DNA from: a virus
Virus record (IMG/VR): IMGVR_UViG_3300044648_000098
Location: 1-64,000 of that record
DNA: 64,000 bases
Reading direction: 5' to 3' (one strand)
Both the position numbers and the translations under genes were made by a program. The stretch's first letter is position 1, and each line of letters starts with the position of its first letter. Shown here in pieces: positions 16,968 to 25,572 of the stretch. Under the pieces are notes generated by a model. That model did no database searches. It worked only from the letters and a program-made list of their open reading frames with translations, and was not told where the DNA came from.

Positions 16968-17747
16968 TCAGTCGACGACCTGAACCTTCTTCGCCATGGC
17001 GGCGGCGCGGTCGGCCGGCTTCATGGCGGAGAACTGTTCGCGGGTCATGGAGTTGCCACCAGCGGCACCGCCGCCGTTCGCCCCGCCGCCGGACGCACCA
17101 GAGCCCTTGAGGATGTGTTCCTTGTGGGGGTACTGGGACACCAGGACGTCGAGCGCCTCGTCGAAGTCGGCAAGCTCGCCGGCACGGGAGGGGCTGTAGA
17201 TCTTGTTGCCGGACGAGTCGTAGGCCACGATGCGGCCTTCCTCGACCTTGAACGCCGATCCGAACTTCGCTTGCACGAGGTCCGCGGGCACGGCGAAACG
17301 CTCCTGGATGAGCTTGGACCGGGTGAAGCTGCCGCCGATCTTCTCGGTGAAAAGCTCGTTCTTCAGCTTGTCGCGCTCACCGGTCAGCTCTTGCAGCTGG
17401 GTGGTGTGCGCACGGCTGGCGGCCTGCAGCTTGTCTTCATAGGCTTGCACCGCGGCGGCGCGCACCTCTTCGACCTTGCCGGCGTCGACCAGCTTCTTGT
17501 CGTCGATGTTCTTGACCGTCTGCAGCGCCTTGCGGGCCACTTCCGGATCCAGATCCTCGAACGACTTCAGCTTCGTCTCGGCTTCCTCGAACTTGCGGCG
17601 GAACGTGGTGTTTTCGCCGGTCAGTTGACCGATCTTCTCGAAGGCTTTCGCCCCGTCGAATTCGATCTCGCGGCCGTCGTCCTTCACGTACACCGGGGCG
17701 CCATTGCGCACGACCACGGCGCCTTTGTCATCAAACAGGAGTTTCAT
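16968..17747 (-). CDS. Scaffolding-type protein (DUF6651)
   Basis: 259 residues. The beginning (MKLLFDDKGAVVVRNGAPVY) matches DUF6651 phage proteins found immediately upstream of P22-like coat genes. A long charged helical middle (about 40-140) and a flexible Gly-rich linker (about 215-230) precede a short basic C-terminal helix, which is the usual coat-binding design of scaffolds. Directs coat assembly and leaves before DNA packaging. Assignment rests on position plus architecture. Confidence 0.75.
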   Translation of the reverse strand: MKLLFDDKGAVVVRNGAPVYVKDDGREIEFDGAKAFEKIGQLTGENTTFRRKFEEAETKLKSFEDLDPEVARKALQTVKNIDDKKLVDAGKVEEVRAAAVQAYEDKLQAASRAHTTQLQELTGERDKLKNELFTEKIGGSFTRSKLIQERFAVPADLVQAKFGSAFKVEEGRIVAYDSSGNKIYSPSRAGELADFDEALDVLVSQYPHKEHILKGSGASGGGANGGGAAGGNSMTREQFSAMKPADRAAAMAKKVQVVD

Positions 17748-17833
17748 AGCTGGTTGCGAGCTTTCTGCTCAAGAGGTTGTGGGCTTCCTGCCCAGATCCC
17801 TGCGCGCGGCTTGCTGCTTGTGCGTCAGGAACG

Positions 17834-17863
17834 AAAAAGCCGCCCGTGTTGCCAGGGGCGGCT
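17834..17863 (-). terminator. Terminator-like hairpin 1 before the scaffold gene
   Basis: Minus strand AGCCGCCC-loop-GGGCGGCT followed by TTTTTCGTTCC, an 8-bp stem. Lies in the 166-base gap between genes, 86 bases before the scaffold start and in tandem with the hairpin at 17872-17896. Confidence 0.7.
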
Positions 17864-17871
17864 CGGAAACG

Positions 17872-17896
17872 AAAAAGCCGCCTCAGTGGGCGGCTT
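17872..17896 (-). terminator. Terminator-like hairpin 2 before the scaffold gene
   Basis: Minus strand AGCCGCC-CACTGA-GGCGGCT followed by TTTTTCGTTTCC; same stem and tail sequence as its neighbour, pointing to duplication. It is the first structure after the stop of the small gene ending at 17914. Confidence 0.7.
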
Positions 17897-17913
17897 CTGT
17901 GTGTTGGTGGGGC

Positions 17914-18234
17914 TTACCCAGCGTCGCTCTGATCGAGCTCTCCAGGGTCCGGCACATCGATGTGGCGGGCTGGGAGCTCGCTCACGACGACCTTGCCGCG
18001 ACCCTCGTAGAAGAAGCGAGGCACTTCGTTTACGGGCGAAAACGACGCGACCTGCTTCAACACTGGCACATCGATCGGATCGAGAGCTTCGACCTGCAGC
18101 GCGCCGTCGATCAAGCTAACGTTTTGCACCCTGAAGCGCGGCGCGTCCGGGTCGCTGTTGTCAGAAACCCAGTAGTCGCACACGGCGAGCCCGCTGCTGA
18201 ACTGGGTCCGCTGTACCTCAAGGAGAACACTCAC
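17914..18234 (-). CDS. Hypothetical protein in the head region
   Basis: 106 residues, starting with GTG at 18234 that overlaps the previous stop (GTGA). Beta-rich with two Val-Pro turns; no domain recognised. Proteins of this size between the Mu F-like head protein and the scaffold are common but uncharacterised. The frame is supported by coupling with its upstream neighbour and by the terminators that follow its stop. Confidence 0.6.
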   Translation of the reverse strand: MSVLLEVQRTQFSSGLAVCDYWVSDNSDPDAPRFRVQNVSLIDGALQVEALDPIDVPVLKQVASFSPVNEVPRFFYEGRGKVVVSELPARHIDVPDPGELDQSDAG

Positions 18235-18482
18235 AGCACCACCACCCTTTCGCCCCGCAGGAGGCAGTTCACGCACAGCCATGCCCTCGAGCCGCCGGTG
18301 GCGCGCCCGTTCTTGAACAGCACGCCCTGCCGGGCCTCGATGAGCTCGCGGCTGCCGCAGCGGCACTGGAGCATGCTGGCCGGCTTCGGCGCCTCGCGCA
18401 CCCGCTGCCGCACCGCCTCCTTGGCGGAGGGTGCAGCCTTGGGAACGAGCTTCAGGGGCGGAGCCATCCGGCGATCATACAA
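18231..18482 (-). CDS. Small zinc-ribbon-like protein
   Basis: Up to 83 residues; the start at 18482 or an internal ATG at 18467 (MAPPLKL) are both possible, neither with a clear ribosome site. A basic N-terminal half precedes a CRCGS ... CVNC pair (about 41-45 and 70-73) that would bind one zinc ion. Possibly nucleic-acid binding. Function unknown; it ends in a GTGA overlap with the next gene. Confidence 0.6.
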   Translation of the reverse strand: MYDRRMAPPLKLVPKAAPSAKEAVRQRVREAPKPASMLQCRCGSRELIEARQGVLFKNGRATGGSRAWLCVNCLLRGERVVVL

Positions 18483-18492
18483 ATCCGGGCGT

Positions 18493-19605
18493 TCAGGCGG
18501 CCACCGCCTCGCGCCGCCGGGCGTCTTGGGCGCGCATCTCGTCGAGGGTGAGGAGCGAGCCCTTGTCGTTGAAGAAGCGATCGAACGGCTTGCCGGCCCG
18601 GAACTCCTTGGCCCGGGTGGGCCCCAGCACCTCGTTCTGGCGCGCGGCCGACTGCTTCTTCAGCCACTCGGGGAAGTTCACGTCGGCGGGCACCTGGCCG
18701 TCCATGCTTGAGCGCGTGCCCGGGTCCAGGTCGTCCATCGGGATGCCAAGCTCGCGGAGCGACTTCAGCACCAGGTTCGACGTCGACCGACAGCCCCAGT
18801 GCGCCATGCCCGGGCCGCCCAGCCATGCGTTCTTGTGCCCGATCGGGCGATGCGTGTCGGCGGTGTACTGCTTGCCGTCTCGAATCTGGCAGGTGGGGCT
18901 CGTGCGGCCATCCAGCGTGCTGCACCAGGTGATCGCCTTCACCATGTCCAGGTTGGCGTCCACCAGGGCCTGCCGCGTCGTGGCGGCCGTGTGGCTCACC
19001 GCGGTGCGGACGACGGCTTCGGCGTTGCGTCGGTCAATCTGGATCAGGCCGTCCTCGTAGCCCTTGGCGCGCGTGCCGCGGATGCGCTGCACGATCTGCG
19101 CGGTGGTCTGGTTCTCGGTGTAGCCAATGCGGATGGCGTCGCGGATGCGGACCATGCGGTCGGCTTCCATGCTCTGGGCCCACTCGCTCAGCAGCCGCCC
19201 CTGGAAGGGCCGGCTCATGGCCGCGGCGTAGACCTGGGTCACGCTGATGGCGTTCAACGGCACCACGGCGACCACCTGCGGCGGGATCGTGCTGCGGAAC
19301 AGGTCCAGCTGGAAGCCCGCCTCGTACTCGGTGAACTCGCGCAGCACCGTCGTGAGCTCGCGCTCGACCGACTGGTACGCCTGCACGTTCAAGGCACGCA
19401 CGGACGCCAGCAGCTGGTCCAGGCGCTGAACCGTGAAGGACTCAGCCGGCAGCCGCTCGAGCGCGGCATTGAGCTGCGCGAACAGGTCCGGGTCCGTCCG
19501 GTTCAGGAGCGCCATGATGCGCCGCACCACCCCGTTGCTGTACTTCTGCAAGTCCAGCTGGTGGCCGATCTGGCCGTCGAGGAGGCGTTCGTTGACCGTT
19601 GGCAT
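18493..19605 (-). CDS. Head morphogenesis protein, Mu gpF-like
   Basis: 370 residues. The C-terminal third contains the signature of the Mu F/SPP1 gp7 family: WCSTLDGRTSPTCQIRDG, then HWGCRST. This minor head protein binds the portal and is needed for correct head formation and perhaps DNA ejection. The N-terminal 200 residues are helical. Follows the portal and a small protein, the usual order. Confidence 0.9.
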   Translation of the reverse strand: MPTVNERLLDGQIGHQLDLQKYSNGVVRRIMALLNRTDPDLFAQLNAALERLPAESFTVQRLDQLLASVRALNVQAYQSVERELTTVLREFTEYEAGFQLDLFRSTIPPQVVAVVPLNAISVTQVYAAAMSRPFQGRLLSEWAQSMEADRMVRIRDAIRIGYTENQTTAQIVQRIRGTRAKGYEDGLIQIDRRNAEAVVRTAVSHTAATTRQALVDANLDMVKAITWCSTLDGRTSPTCQIRDGKQYTADTHRPIGHKNAWLGGPGMAHWGCRSTSNLVLKSLRELGIPMDDLDPGTRSSMDGQVPADVNFPEWLKKQSAARQNEVLGPTRAKEFRAGKPFDRFFNDKGSLLTLDEMRAQDARRREAVAA

Positions 19606-19889
19606 CAGGATGCTTTCTTGCTGACGCGCACCTCGCCGCGCAGCTCGTACACCGCAAGCTCACCATCCGAGCCGAGCCGGTAGGGCTGCTCGAGCGCGAG
19701 CACCACGCCGGCCACCTCGTCAGCCATGGTGCAGTGAGGGACCAGCCGTCCGTCCACGCGCACTTCAAGCATGCGGCCCGCCGCCATCCAGTTGGCATAG
19801 CCAGGGTCGGCCGGGTCACAGGCGTATCGCTTGAGCCCCAACCGTTCCGCCCTGGCTTCGGCCTCCAGGGCCCGCATGATCTTGCTCAT
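19605..19889 (-). CDS. Hypothetical protein between portal and head protein
   Basis: 94 residues beginning MSKIMRALEAEARAERLGLK; its ATG overlaps the portal stop (ATGA) and its stop meets the next start by one base. Helical N-terminus and beta C-terminus ending VRVSKKAS. Not recognised. Tight coupling supports it as a genuine head-operon gene. Confidence 0.6.
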   Translation of the reverse strand: MSKIMRALEAEARAERLGLKRYACDPADPGYANWMAAGRMLEVRVDGRLVPHCTMADEVAGVVLALEQPYRLGSDGELAVYELRGEVRVSKKAS

Positions 19890-21334
19890 TCGGCACCTCC
19901 GGCAGCCGGCGGGAAGCCTTCGCCCCCTCCGCCCATGGCGCCCAGCTTCGGCCCCTCCGCCTCGATGTCGGCCATCTCCTTGTCGGCGTCGACCCCCTGC
20001 CGGGCAATCTCGCCCCGTTGCAGGTTGTCGAGCAGCGTCAGGTGGCTGATCGCTCCGGCCTGCCATGCACCCACCAGCGCGGTGAGTTCCTGGGCGGCCA
20101 TGCCGGACGGCAGGTAGTCGGTATTCAGCGCCACGCGCGCCTCGGGCGCAACCCCGGCCCACATGGCGCAGTAGTTCAGCGCCCGCGTCAGCAGCGCGCT
20201 CACGGCGTTGGCAAGGCTGCTCAGCACGCTGTTCTCGCCTGCACGGTGAATGGCCGCCGTCTCGGCCGCCTCCACCTGGCGCTTGTCGCCGGCCAGCATG
20301 CGAGCGCCGAGCGCGGCCATCATCTCTTCCTTCTCGACCAGGCGGGCGGCCAGTTGCTTCAGGCCCTCGCCCTTGAACTCGAGGAACTCGGCCTTGGCGT
20401 CAGGATTGGCGAAGCCCTTCACCACCGTGGAGCCCAGAGCGAACTTCTCCGTGGCCTGGAACTCGTGCCCGAAGACCAACGGGGTCGGCAGGCCGGTGAA
20501 GTGCAGCCCGTGCTCGTAGTCGGCCGTCGTGCGGTAGTGCGACAGGTTCACGTCGGCAAGGTCCTTGATCGGCGGCTTCGCCACGCCCGGCTCCAGGCCC
20601 ATCGGGCCGCAGATCTCGAACGGGATGAAGTTCATGGGCTTGCCGCCCATCATCGGGCTGACCTGGCTCGTGAGAACCCATGCGTCCTGATCGGCGCCCG
20701 TGGCGGCCTTTACCTTCTCCCAGGTCTCGACGGTGTAGGTGCCGCCAACGAGGCGCAGCACGCGCCACACCGGCACCACCTTCGTCTCGAAGCCGTCGAC
20801 GTCCTCCTCGCGGGCCTCCTTGAGCACCACGAGGCTCAGCTGGTTGCGGTTGTTGATCCGCTCCACCCGCCAGTTGATGATCGCCTCGGCCTTGTAGATC
20901 CGCACGTAGGGGCGCCCGCCCGCGGCCTTTTCCTCGGCCTGGGTGCGAATCCCATCCATGGGCGGGTAGTCGGCCAGCAGGCCCACGCGCCCGACTTGCA
21001 GCACCTCCTCCACCACGCGCTCGGCGAAGGTCAGGAGGGGCGTGCCAGAGGTGTCCACGTCCTCGAGCAGGTACTCGACCGCCGCCAGCACCTCCACAGC
21101 GGGCGGGCGGCGGAAGACGAGGCCGCTCAGGCCGTCCACCGTCCGGCCGGTGGCGCCGTAGAACAGCGCCCGGCCCTTGAATGCCTGGTACTCGGCCTCC
21201 GTCTGCTCGCTCAGCTTGGGCAGGTAGCGCGCGCCCTTGGCGTGCACGGCATCCTGGCCCTCGGCCGCGTCGCGGCACTTCTCCCACATGGGAAGCGCTG
21301 CAAGGTATTCCGGGTGGCAAGTGTCAACGCCCAT
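19886..21334 (-). CDS. Portal protein (DUF4055)
   Basis: 482 residues. The family is recognised from MGVDTCHPEYLAALPMWEKC, KGARYLPKLSEQT and GATGRTVDGLSGLVFRRPP in the first 110 residues, all typical of DUF4055 phage portals, which are paired with P22-like coats and Mu F-like head proteins. Forms the dodecameric ring through which DNA is packaged and ejected. Located directly after the large terminase subunit. Confidence 0.9.
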   Translation of the reverse strand: MGVDTCHPEYLAALPMWEKCRDAAEGQDAVHAKGARYLPKLSEQTEAEYQAFKGRALFYGATGRTVDGLSGLVFRRPPAVEVLAAVEYLLEDVDTSGTPLLTFAERVVEEVLQVGRVGLLADYPPMDGIRTQAEEKAAGGRPYVRIYKAEAIINWRVERINNRNQLSLVVLKEAREEDVDGFETKVVPVWRVLRLVGGTYTVETWEKVKAATGADQDAWVLTSQVSPMMGGKPMNFIPFEICGPMGLEPGVAKPPIKDLADVNLSHYRTTADYEHGLHFTGLPTPLVFGHEFQATEKFALGSTVVKGFANPDAKAEFLEFKGEGLKQLAARLVEKEEMMAALGARMLAGDKRQVEAAETAAIHRAGENSVLSSLANAVSALLTRALNYCAMWAGVAPEARVALNTDYLPSGMAAQELTALVGAWQAGAISHLTLLDNLQRGEIARQGVDADKEMADIEAEGPKLGAMGGGGEGFPPAAGGAE

Positions 21335-21335
21335 C

Positions 21336-22658
21336 TCAGTGTCCTGTCATTTGCGCCGAGGTCATGCCCTGCCTGCTGGGCCACTCGACATCCACGCAAT
21401 AGCCGATGGCCGTTGTGATGTGCTGGTACTTGTTCGACTGGTCCTCTTGGAACGTCGACCCCTCTTTGAGCTGCACCGTGGACAGCCCCTTGTCGCACCA
21501 CCGCGCCGTTACCGGATTCACGAATAGCGAACGTGTCTGGTCAGCCGTGCAGATCTTGGCCCGCACCGCGTTCTGGCGGTCCTTAATCGCGGGCGCCGCC
21601 GGCTTCACCTTTCGGGTGTACGTCCACCCGTTGGCGCGCAGCACGCCCTCGATGTCGGTGTAGTCCGATGCGTGGCCGTGCTTCTCGCCGGCGCGCCCGG
21701 CCGGGTCGCCGTAGATCAGCACATGCCGGTTCTGGTGAGCCTTGAATTTCTCGACGAACTCCACCGCCGACTGCTTGGACACCGCGCTGGTCAGCACGAT
21801 CTCATCCAGCAGCAGAAGGTCGTTCTGGTTTCGCCGCACCCCCACCGCTGAAGACAGCGGCGTGAAGTTCTGGTCGTGCATCCACAGCAGCTGCTCGTGC
21901 GGTTCGATTCGCGCGCTGGTGTGGTTGGCCGTGCCGTAGTCCTCGTAAATCCGCCCCGTGGCGCCCTCGAAGCCGGCCTCGTACTCCTGGCGGTACTGCT
22001 TGGCCGACATCTGCCGCTTGGCCGCCGCGATGGTGGCCGCAGGCAAGATCTCCGCGCTCTTCCAGTGGTACAGGCCCCACTCTGGGTCGTTCGCCGTCTC
22101 GGCGTACTTCGCCATGTCGTAGTAGTGATTCAGGCCATCGGGCACCCCGATGAGCCAGCACCACGCGCGGTAGTTCGGCCGCGTCGGGTTGAACGTGTCC
22201 AGCGCAGGCCGGATGTTCGCCTCCCAGGCCTCGCCCTTCACGTCGGCGATCTCGTCGATCACGCCGCCCGTCCACAGCACACCCTCGATCCGCTCCGGCC
22301 GGTCCAGGCCGATCAGGTGAATCTCCGTCCCGTTGTTCAGGAAGATGATGAGGTCCGTCTCGGACGGTGCCTTGACTTGCAGGCTGGCGAAGCACAGTTG
22401 CTTCATGTCCGCCCAATAGATCTTCTTCACCTGGTCGCGCGTCGGCGCCGCGATGAAGTAGCGCTCGCCCGGGTTCTTCATCGCCTGCTTGGCGACGAAC
22501 CGCTTGGCCCGCTCCGTCTTGCCCGACCGGCGCCCGGACGGCACCACCGGGAAGCGTACCCCATTGCCCACCGCCTCGATCAGCGCACGCTGCACCGGGT
22601 GCTCGATGAGCGGGTACCAGCGCGCCGCCTCTCGCTTGGTGATGAGGGAAAGCGCCAT
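21336..22658 (-). CDS. terL: Terminase large subunit
   Basis: 440 residues: ATPase plus nuclease that drives DNA packaging. Walker A is SGRRSGKT (residues 41-48); Walker B is GGVIDE (131-136) with the catalytic Glu. The nuclease half has acidic residues at IYGDPAGR (about 317) and a C-terminal QHITTAIGYCVDVEW region. The gene starts one base after the small subunit stop. Size is within the usual 420-550 range. Confidence 0.95.
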   Translation of the reverse strand: MALSLITKREAARWYPLIEHPVQRALIEAVGNGVRFPVVPSGRRSGKTERAKRFVAKQAMKNPGERYFIAAPTRDQVKKIYWADMKQLCFASLQVKAPSETDLIIFLNNGTEIHLIGLDRPERIEGVLWTGGVIDEIADVKGEAWEANIRPALDTFNPTRPNYRAWCWLIGVPDGLNHYYDMAKYAETANDPEWGLYHWKSAEILPAATIAAAKRQMSAKQYRQEYEAGFEGATGRIYEDYGTANHTSARIEPHEQLLWMHDQNFTPLSSAVGVRRNQNDLLLLDEIVLTSAVSKQSAVEFVEKFKAHQNRHVLIYGDPAGRAGEKHGHASDYTDIEGVLRANGWTYTRKVKPAAPAIKDRQNAVRAKICTADQTRSLFVNPVTARWCDKGLSTVQLKEGSTFQEDQSNKYQHITTAIGYCVDVEWPSRQGMTSAQMTGH

Positions 22659-22659
22659 A

Positions 22660-23292
22660 TCAGTCCGGGAGGTTGGCGGCGATCTCCGCGAGTACGTCAG
22701 CCGCCGACACCGAGGTGTTCGCGCCCGCCGTGGTTTCGAGTCCGTACGCCTCGCGCTCCAGACCCACCAGCACCTTGATGCTGTCGGCCAGCGCCTTCAT
22801 CGTCTTGGTCCGCTCCGGCAGGCTGATGACCGCCCGGTACACGTCATTCAGCTTGTCCACGCCCTTGTCGTTCTCGGAGCGCAGCAGTTCGCCGAGGCCC
22901 TCGAGCCCCGGCACGTTCGCCGTCTGCTCTTCCAGCTCAGCCAGCAGCGTCATGCACAGCCGGCGGGCCCTGGCGATGTCGACGCGGTGGTTGCTGCGCA
23001 CCTCGGCAATCACCTGGGCGTTCGCCTCGATGATGACCCGCTCGGTCACTGCGGTTGCCGCGGCAACTGACTTGGCAACTTCACGCTTGGCAACCAGGGC
23101 GTCCGCCCTCGCCTGCACCTTCGCTTTCAGGTCGCGTTCCCAGCCTTCTGCCTTGGCGCGCTTCTGGATCGCGGTATGGGAGATGCCAGCCGTGGCGGCG
23201 ATCTCTCGCACCGAGAGAACCCCTGCCCTGTAGTCGCGCTCGATGCGCTCCCAATCCGCGGCGGTGCGCGCTGGCTTCGTGTCCTTGGTCAT
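22660..23292 (-). CDS. terS: Terminase small subunit
   Basis: 210 residues. An N-terminal helix-turn-helix (VREIAATAGISHTAIQKRAK, about 28-47) fits DNA recognition at pac; the rest is a long helical oligomerisation region. It recognises phage DNA and feeds it to TerL. First structural gene of the late operon, which supports the start at 23292. Confidence 0.9.
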   Translation of the reverse strand: MTKDTKPARTAADWERIERDYRAGVLSVREIAATAGISHTAIQKRAKAEGWERDLKAKVQARADALVAKREVAKSVAAATAVTERVIIEANAQVIAEVRSNHRVDIARARRLCMTLLAELEEQTANVPGLEGLGELLRSENDKGVDKLNDVYRAVISLPERTKTMKALADSIKVLVGLEREAYGLETTAGANTSVSAADVLAEIAANLPD

Positions 23293-23378
23293 GGTGTCCC
23301 GCCTCCCGCGGTGGGGTTGCTCCCCTTACAGGCTCACGCCTTGCGGCGCAGGGGAGCCGCTGGAGCGCCCTTGCCCGA

Positions 23379-23648
23379 TCAGCACGAACGGGGCGCGTCT
23401 TGTCGTCGTGAGGAATACCCGCCGCTTACCCCCGGCGGGGCCGCTTCGGACTGCGGGGCATGAGGGGAATCGCTCTGGAGCGGCGCGAGGGAATCGAACC
23501 CTTCTCTGCTCAGCTTGGAAGGCTGGCGGGTGAGCCCGTCACCTGCACCGCGTGTTCTTCGGATCTCGATGTAGCCTGCGAGCAGCAGGTACGCCACCAG
23601 CAGGACTGCGCCCACCAGGGCGTTGAGGACTGCTTCTGCCAGGCTCAT
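23379..23648 (-). CDS. Small membrane protein, frame running through the tRNA (uncertain)
   Basis: 89 codons from an ATG with a good AAGGGG ribosome site. The first 30 residues (LNALVGAVLLVAYLLLAGYI) form a clear membrane segment; the rest is low-complexity and overlaps the tRNA-Gly gene in full. Either only the N-terminal part matters, or the frame is chance. It sits upstream of the terminase genes in the late region. Treat as tentative. Confidence 0.4.
   Translation of the reverse strand: MSLAEAVLNALVGAVLLVAYLLLAGYIEIRRTRGAGDGLTRQPSKLSREGFDSLAPLQSDSPHAPQSEAAPPGVSGGYSSRRQDAPRSC
23476..23551 (-). tRNA. tRNA-Gly(TCC), phage-encoded
   Basis: A 76-base cloverleaf on the minus strand. Acceptor stem GCGGTGC/GCGCCGC pairs fully with one G-U; the D-arm is GGTG...CACC; the anticodon loop CTTCCAA carries TCC (reads GGA); the T-loop is TTCGATT. 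Discriminator T and an encoded CCA fit bacterial tRNA-Gly, and the anticodon arm core matches that of E. coli tRNA-Gly(TCC). Oddities: one mismatch at the base of the anticodon stem and one in the T-stem, and A at position 8. GGA is a rare glycine codon in GC-rich genomes. Confidence 0.8.
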
Positions 23649-24044
23649 CGAGCCCCTTTCGTTTGGTACTGGTTACGCCATCCAGTGGTATTTCACCCGC
23701 TGCCGGATTCGCCCATCCCGGGCGGTACGGCCAAATTGTCTGTCGCCGCCACCGCCGTCGAGCCGAGGGGCGGTGTCACGGGCTGGGCCCTAGAACGGCG
23801 ACGATGGTGGCCGGGCGCTGATCTCCGGCTTGCGTGGGGATTACCGGGTTATTGCTCCACGCTACATAGGACGCCATAGCGATTGCTCGCCGCACCGCTC
23901 CATTCGCGCAGTCAGCACCTGCGCATTCACCATCACGGCTGCGGGACGGGCGCACCGGCCGGGAACTCCCAACCGACCGACCCGCATGCGTGATGGCCCG
24001 GGCCTTTCAGCCCAGCTGCCCCTCTACGCTCGGGGTGGCGTTTC
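23649..24044. other. Non-coding stretch in the late control region
   Basis: About 400 bases without a convincing gene on either strand. Frames present lack ribosome sites and coding character. Lambda-like phages have non-coding control sequences in this interval between Q and the packaging genes, but no clear promoter, terminator or cos-like site could be pointed to here. Confidence 0.4.
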
Positions 24045-24221
24045 CTATCGCGGCTGGGGCTCCTGCCGCTCGTACCCCGGCTGGATGGCCTCGGCCTCCT
24101 CACGGGTGTGGAACTGCATCGTGCCCTTGGTGACAGCGCCTGACTGCCACTCGGTCTGCACCTCGACCTTGAACAAGCCGAAGCGCTCGTAGACCGGGCT
24201 GAGCACCGCGATGATCTTCAT
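24045..24221 (-). CDS. Small hypothetical protein
   Basis: 58 residues starting MKIIAVLSPVYERFGLFKVEV with a GAGGCTG ribosome site. Beta-hairpin-like N-terminus, then a QFHTREEAEA helix. Short proteins ending in a '..TREEAEA..' helix are frequent in phages; no known function. Coupled to the following small gene with a short spacer. Confidence 0.55.
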   Translation of the reverse strand: MKIIAVLSPVYERFGLFKVEVQTEWQSGAVTKGTMQFHTREEAEAIQPGYERQEPQPR

Positions 24222-24228
24222 GGCAGCC

Positions 24229-24375
24229 TCAGCGGCGCGGCTGGGCCGGCGCGCCGTTCGCGCGCTTGGCGTTGTCCAGCGCCTCGACCTCTCGGCCGTG
24301 CAGCGCAACGTGCTTCATCGTCATGGAGTCGTACGTGACCCAGACGCCATTGATCCATCGGGCGAGGTAGCGCAT
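24229..24375 (-). CDS. Small hypothetical protein
   Basis: 48 residues (MRYLARWINGVWVTYDSMTM...), aromatic-rich N-terminus and basic C-terminus. Its stop is seven bases before the next start. Supported only by position and reasonable amino-acid composition; function unknown. Confidence 0.45.
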   Translation of the reverse strand: MRYLARWINGVWVTYDSMTMKHVALHGREVEALDNAKRANGAPAQPRR

Positions 24376-24589
24376 GGGGCAGAACTCCGAATGGGTGGCC
24401 GGCAAAGCCCTTCGACTGCGGACAAGCCGCTTGCGTTGTGCGAGAAGGTGCCGGCCATTGAACTGGTGGTCGCCCGTGCCGCGGAGGCACCTATGCCCTG
24501 AAGGGCTCAGCGTCTGGCGCTGTTGACCGGTGGGACCGGTGGGCAAATTCCTTCGGCGGAACGCATCAATACCGAAGGTCGTCTATCAC

Positions 24590-24606
24590 AGACTCCGCGC
24601 GAGTCT
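24590..24606. promoter_or_regulatory. Inverted repeat after the Q-like gene
   Basis: AGACTC-CGCGC-GAGTCT is a perfect 6-bp inverted repeat nine bases past the stop of the zinc-finger protein. In lambda, the late promoter and the Q-utilisation site follow Q. The 240 bases from 24376 to 24614 hold no gene that can be supported and are the best candidate for that control region. Confidence 0.35.
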
Positions 24607-24614
24607 ACTACAGA

Positions 24615-25223
24615 TTACTCGTGGTTCCGAAGTTTTTTCGCCATGTTCGCCTCGGCTGTGGTAGTGGCTCGCTCCATGAGGGCGAGGATGAGGCGGGCGA
24701 AGCCGCGCTCGGCGTCGTCGCGGCCGATCTCGGCGCCACGGTGCCCGGTCCCCTTGCAGCGCTTGCACAGCACCTTCGGGCCCTCGTGGCCGCGCCCGCC
24801 GCCGCCATTGAAGCCGCGGCCGTCGCACGGGCGGCAGTTCGGGTCAAGGTACACCTCAAGGCACCTGCCGGCGATCTTCGCCACGTCGTCGGGGCTCGCG
24901 TTCAGGCCCTGCGCGGTCGCCTGCTTGGCGGCCAGGTTGCCCACCATCGCCTTGGCGAGGCGCAGGGAGTTGCCGAGGTGGGACAGGATGAGCACTCGGG
25001 CCGTGCCGTCGTCGGCCGCGGCGCGGTGGTGGTCGGCCGCGATGCTGTCGTACTCGGCGCTCAGGCGGCGCAGGGTCGCGCCCAGGGTGTCCCCGCACCA
25101 GCCGGCGGCGATGATGATGTCGACCGCGCCGCTCGTGAGCGTGGACACCTTCAGGTTCGTGGCGTCGATGGCGGAGGCGTACCGCTCGCCGGTGGTGGGC
25201 TTCTCGTCGTAGGTCGTGCTCAT
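24615..25223 (-). CDS. DnaJ-type zinc-finger protein, possible late antiterminator (Q-like)
   Basis: 202 residues. The N-terminal two thirds are helical; residues about 132-163 carry two CxxCxGxG-like knuckles (CRPCDGRGF and CKRCKGTGH) as in DnaJ and in phage antitermination Q proteins of the phage 82 type. It is the last gene of the early leftward operon, just before the late genes on the same strand, which is the position of Q. An RNA-polymerase-modifying role in late transcription is inferred from motif plus position. Start ATG chosen at 25223 because it overlaps the preceding stop (ATGA). Confidence 0.55.
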   Translation of the reverse strand: MSTTYDEKPTTGERYASAIDATNLKVSTLTSGAVDIIIAAGWCGDTLGATLRRLSAEYDSIAADHHRAAADDGTARVLILSHLGNSLRLAKAMVGNLAAKQATAQGLNASPDDVAKIAGRCLEVYLDPNCRPCDGRGFNGGGGRGHEGPKVLCKRCKGTGHRGAEIGRDDAERGFARLILALMERATTTAEANMAKKLRNHE

Positions 25224-25429
25224 TGCGTTGCTCCCTGACGACCGAGCGCGCGGCGGCGCCGTCCGATGACGTTGGCTTCTGCGGTGGCAAACCGGCCGCA
25301 CTCGCGCGGGTACATGGCCGGGTATGTCTTGGCCTTGTTCTTCTCGAAGGGGCACAGGCCGCACTCGATCTCGCGGAGGTGGCTATCCTTGAGGTTCCAG
25401 TGCTTGCAGTCGATGCAGAGGACGCTCAT
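25220..25429 (-). CDS. Small Cys-rich protein
   Basis: 69 residues starting MSVLCIDCKHW. Cysteines at CIDC, then ...CGLC... and ...RECGRF, enough for a zinc site. The pattern (CxxCxHW ... CxxF ... P.eC..F) is seen in many short phage proteins of unknown function. Overlaps both neighbours by ATGA. Confidence 0.65.
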   Translation of the reverse strand: MSVLCIDCKHWNLKDSHLREIECGLCPFEKNKAKTYPAMYPRECGRFATAEANVIGRRRRALGRQGATQ

Positions 25430-25572
25430 GCGTCGTCCCCCGAGAAGCCAAGCGCGACGGCGAGGCCGTCACCGATGTGGATGAGAGCCAAAACGGCCGC
25501 CGCGGCCAGGAGGTAGGGCGCCCCGTAGAACGCCCCTGTCAGTGCCAGCCCGAAAGATGCCCACTTCGTCAT
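25426..25572 (-). CDS. Small membrane protein
   Basis: 48 residues: MTKWASFGLALTGAFYGAPY followed by a Leu/Ala-rich stretch, consistent with one or two membrane segments and an acidic tail (FSGDDA). Overlaps the downstream Cys-rich gene. Function unknown. Confidence 0.5.
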   Translation of the reverse strand: MTKWASFGLALTGAFYGAPYLLAAAAVLALIHIGDGLAVALGFSGDDA

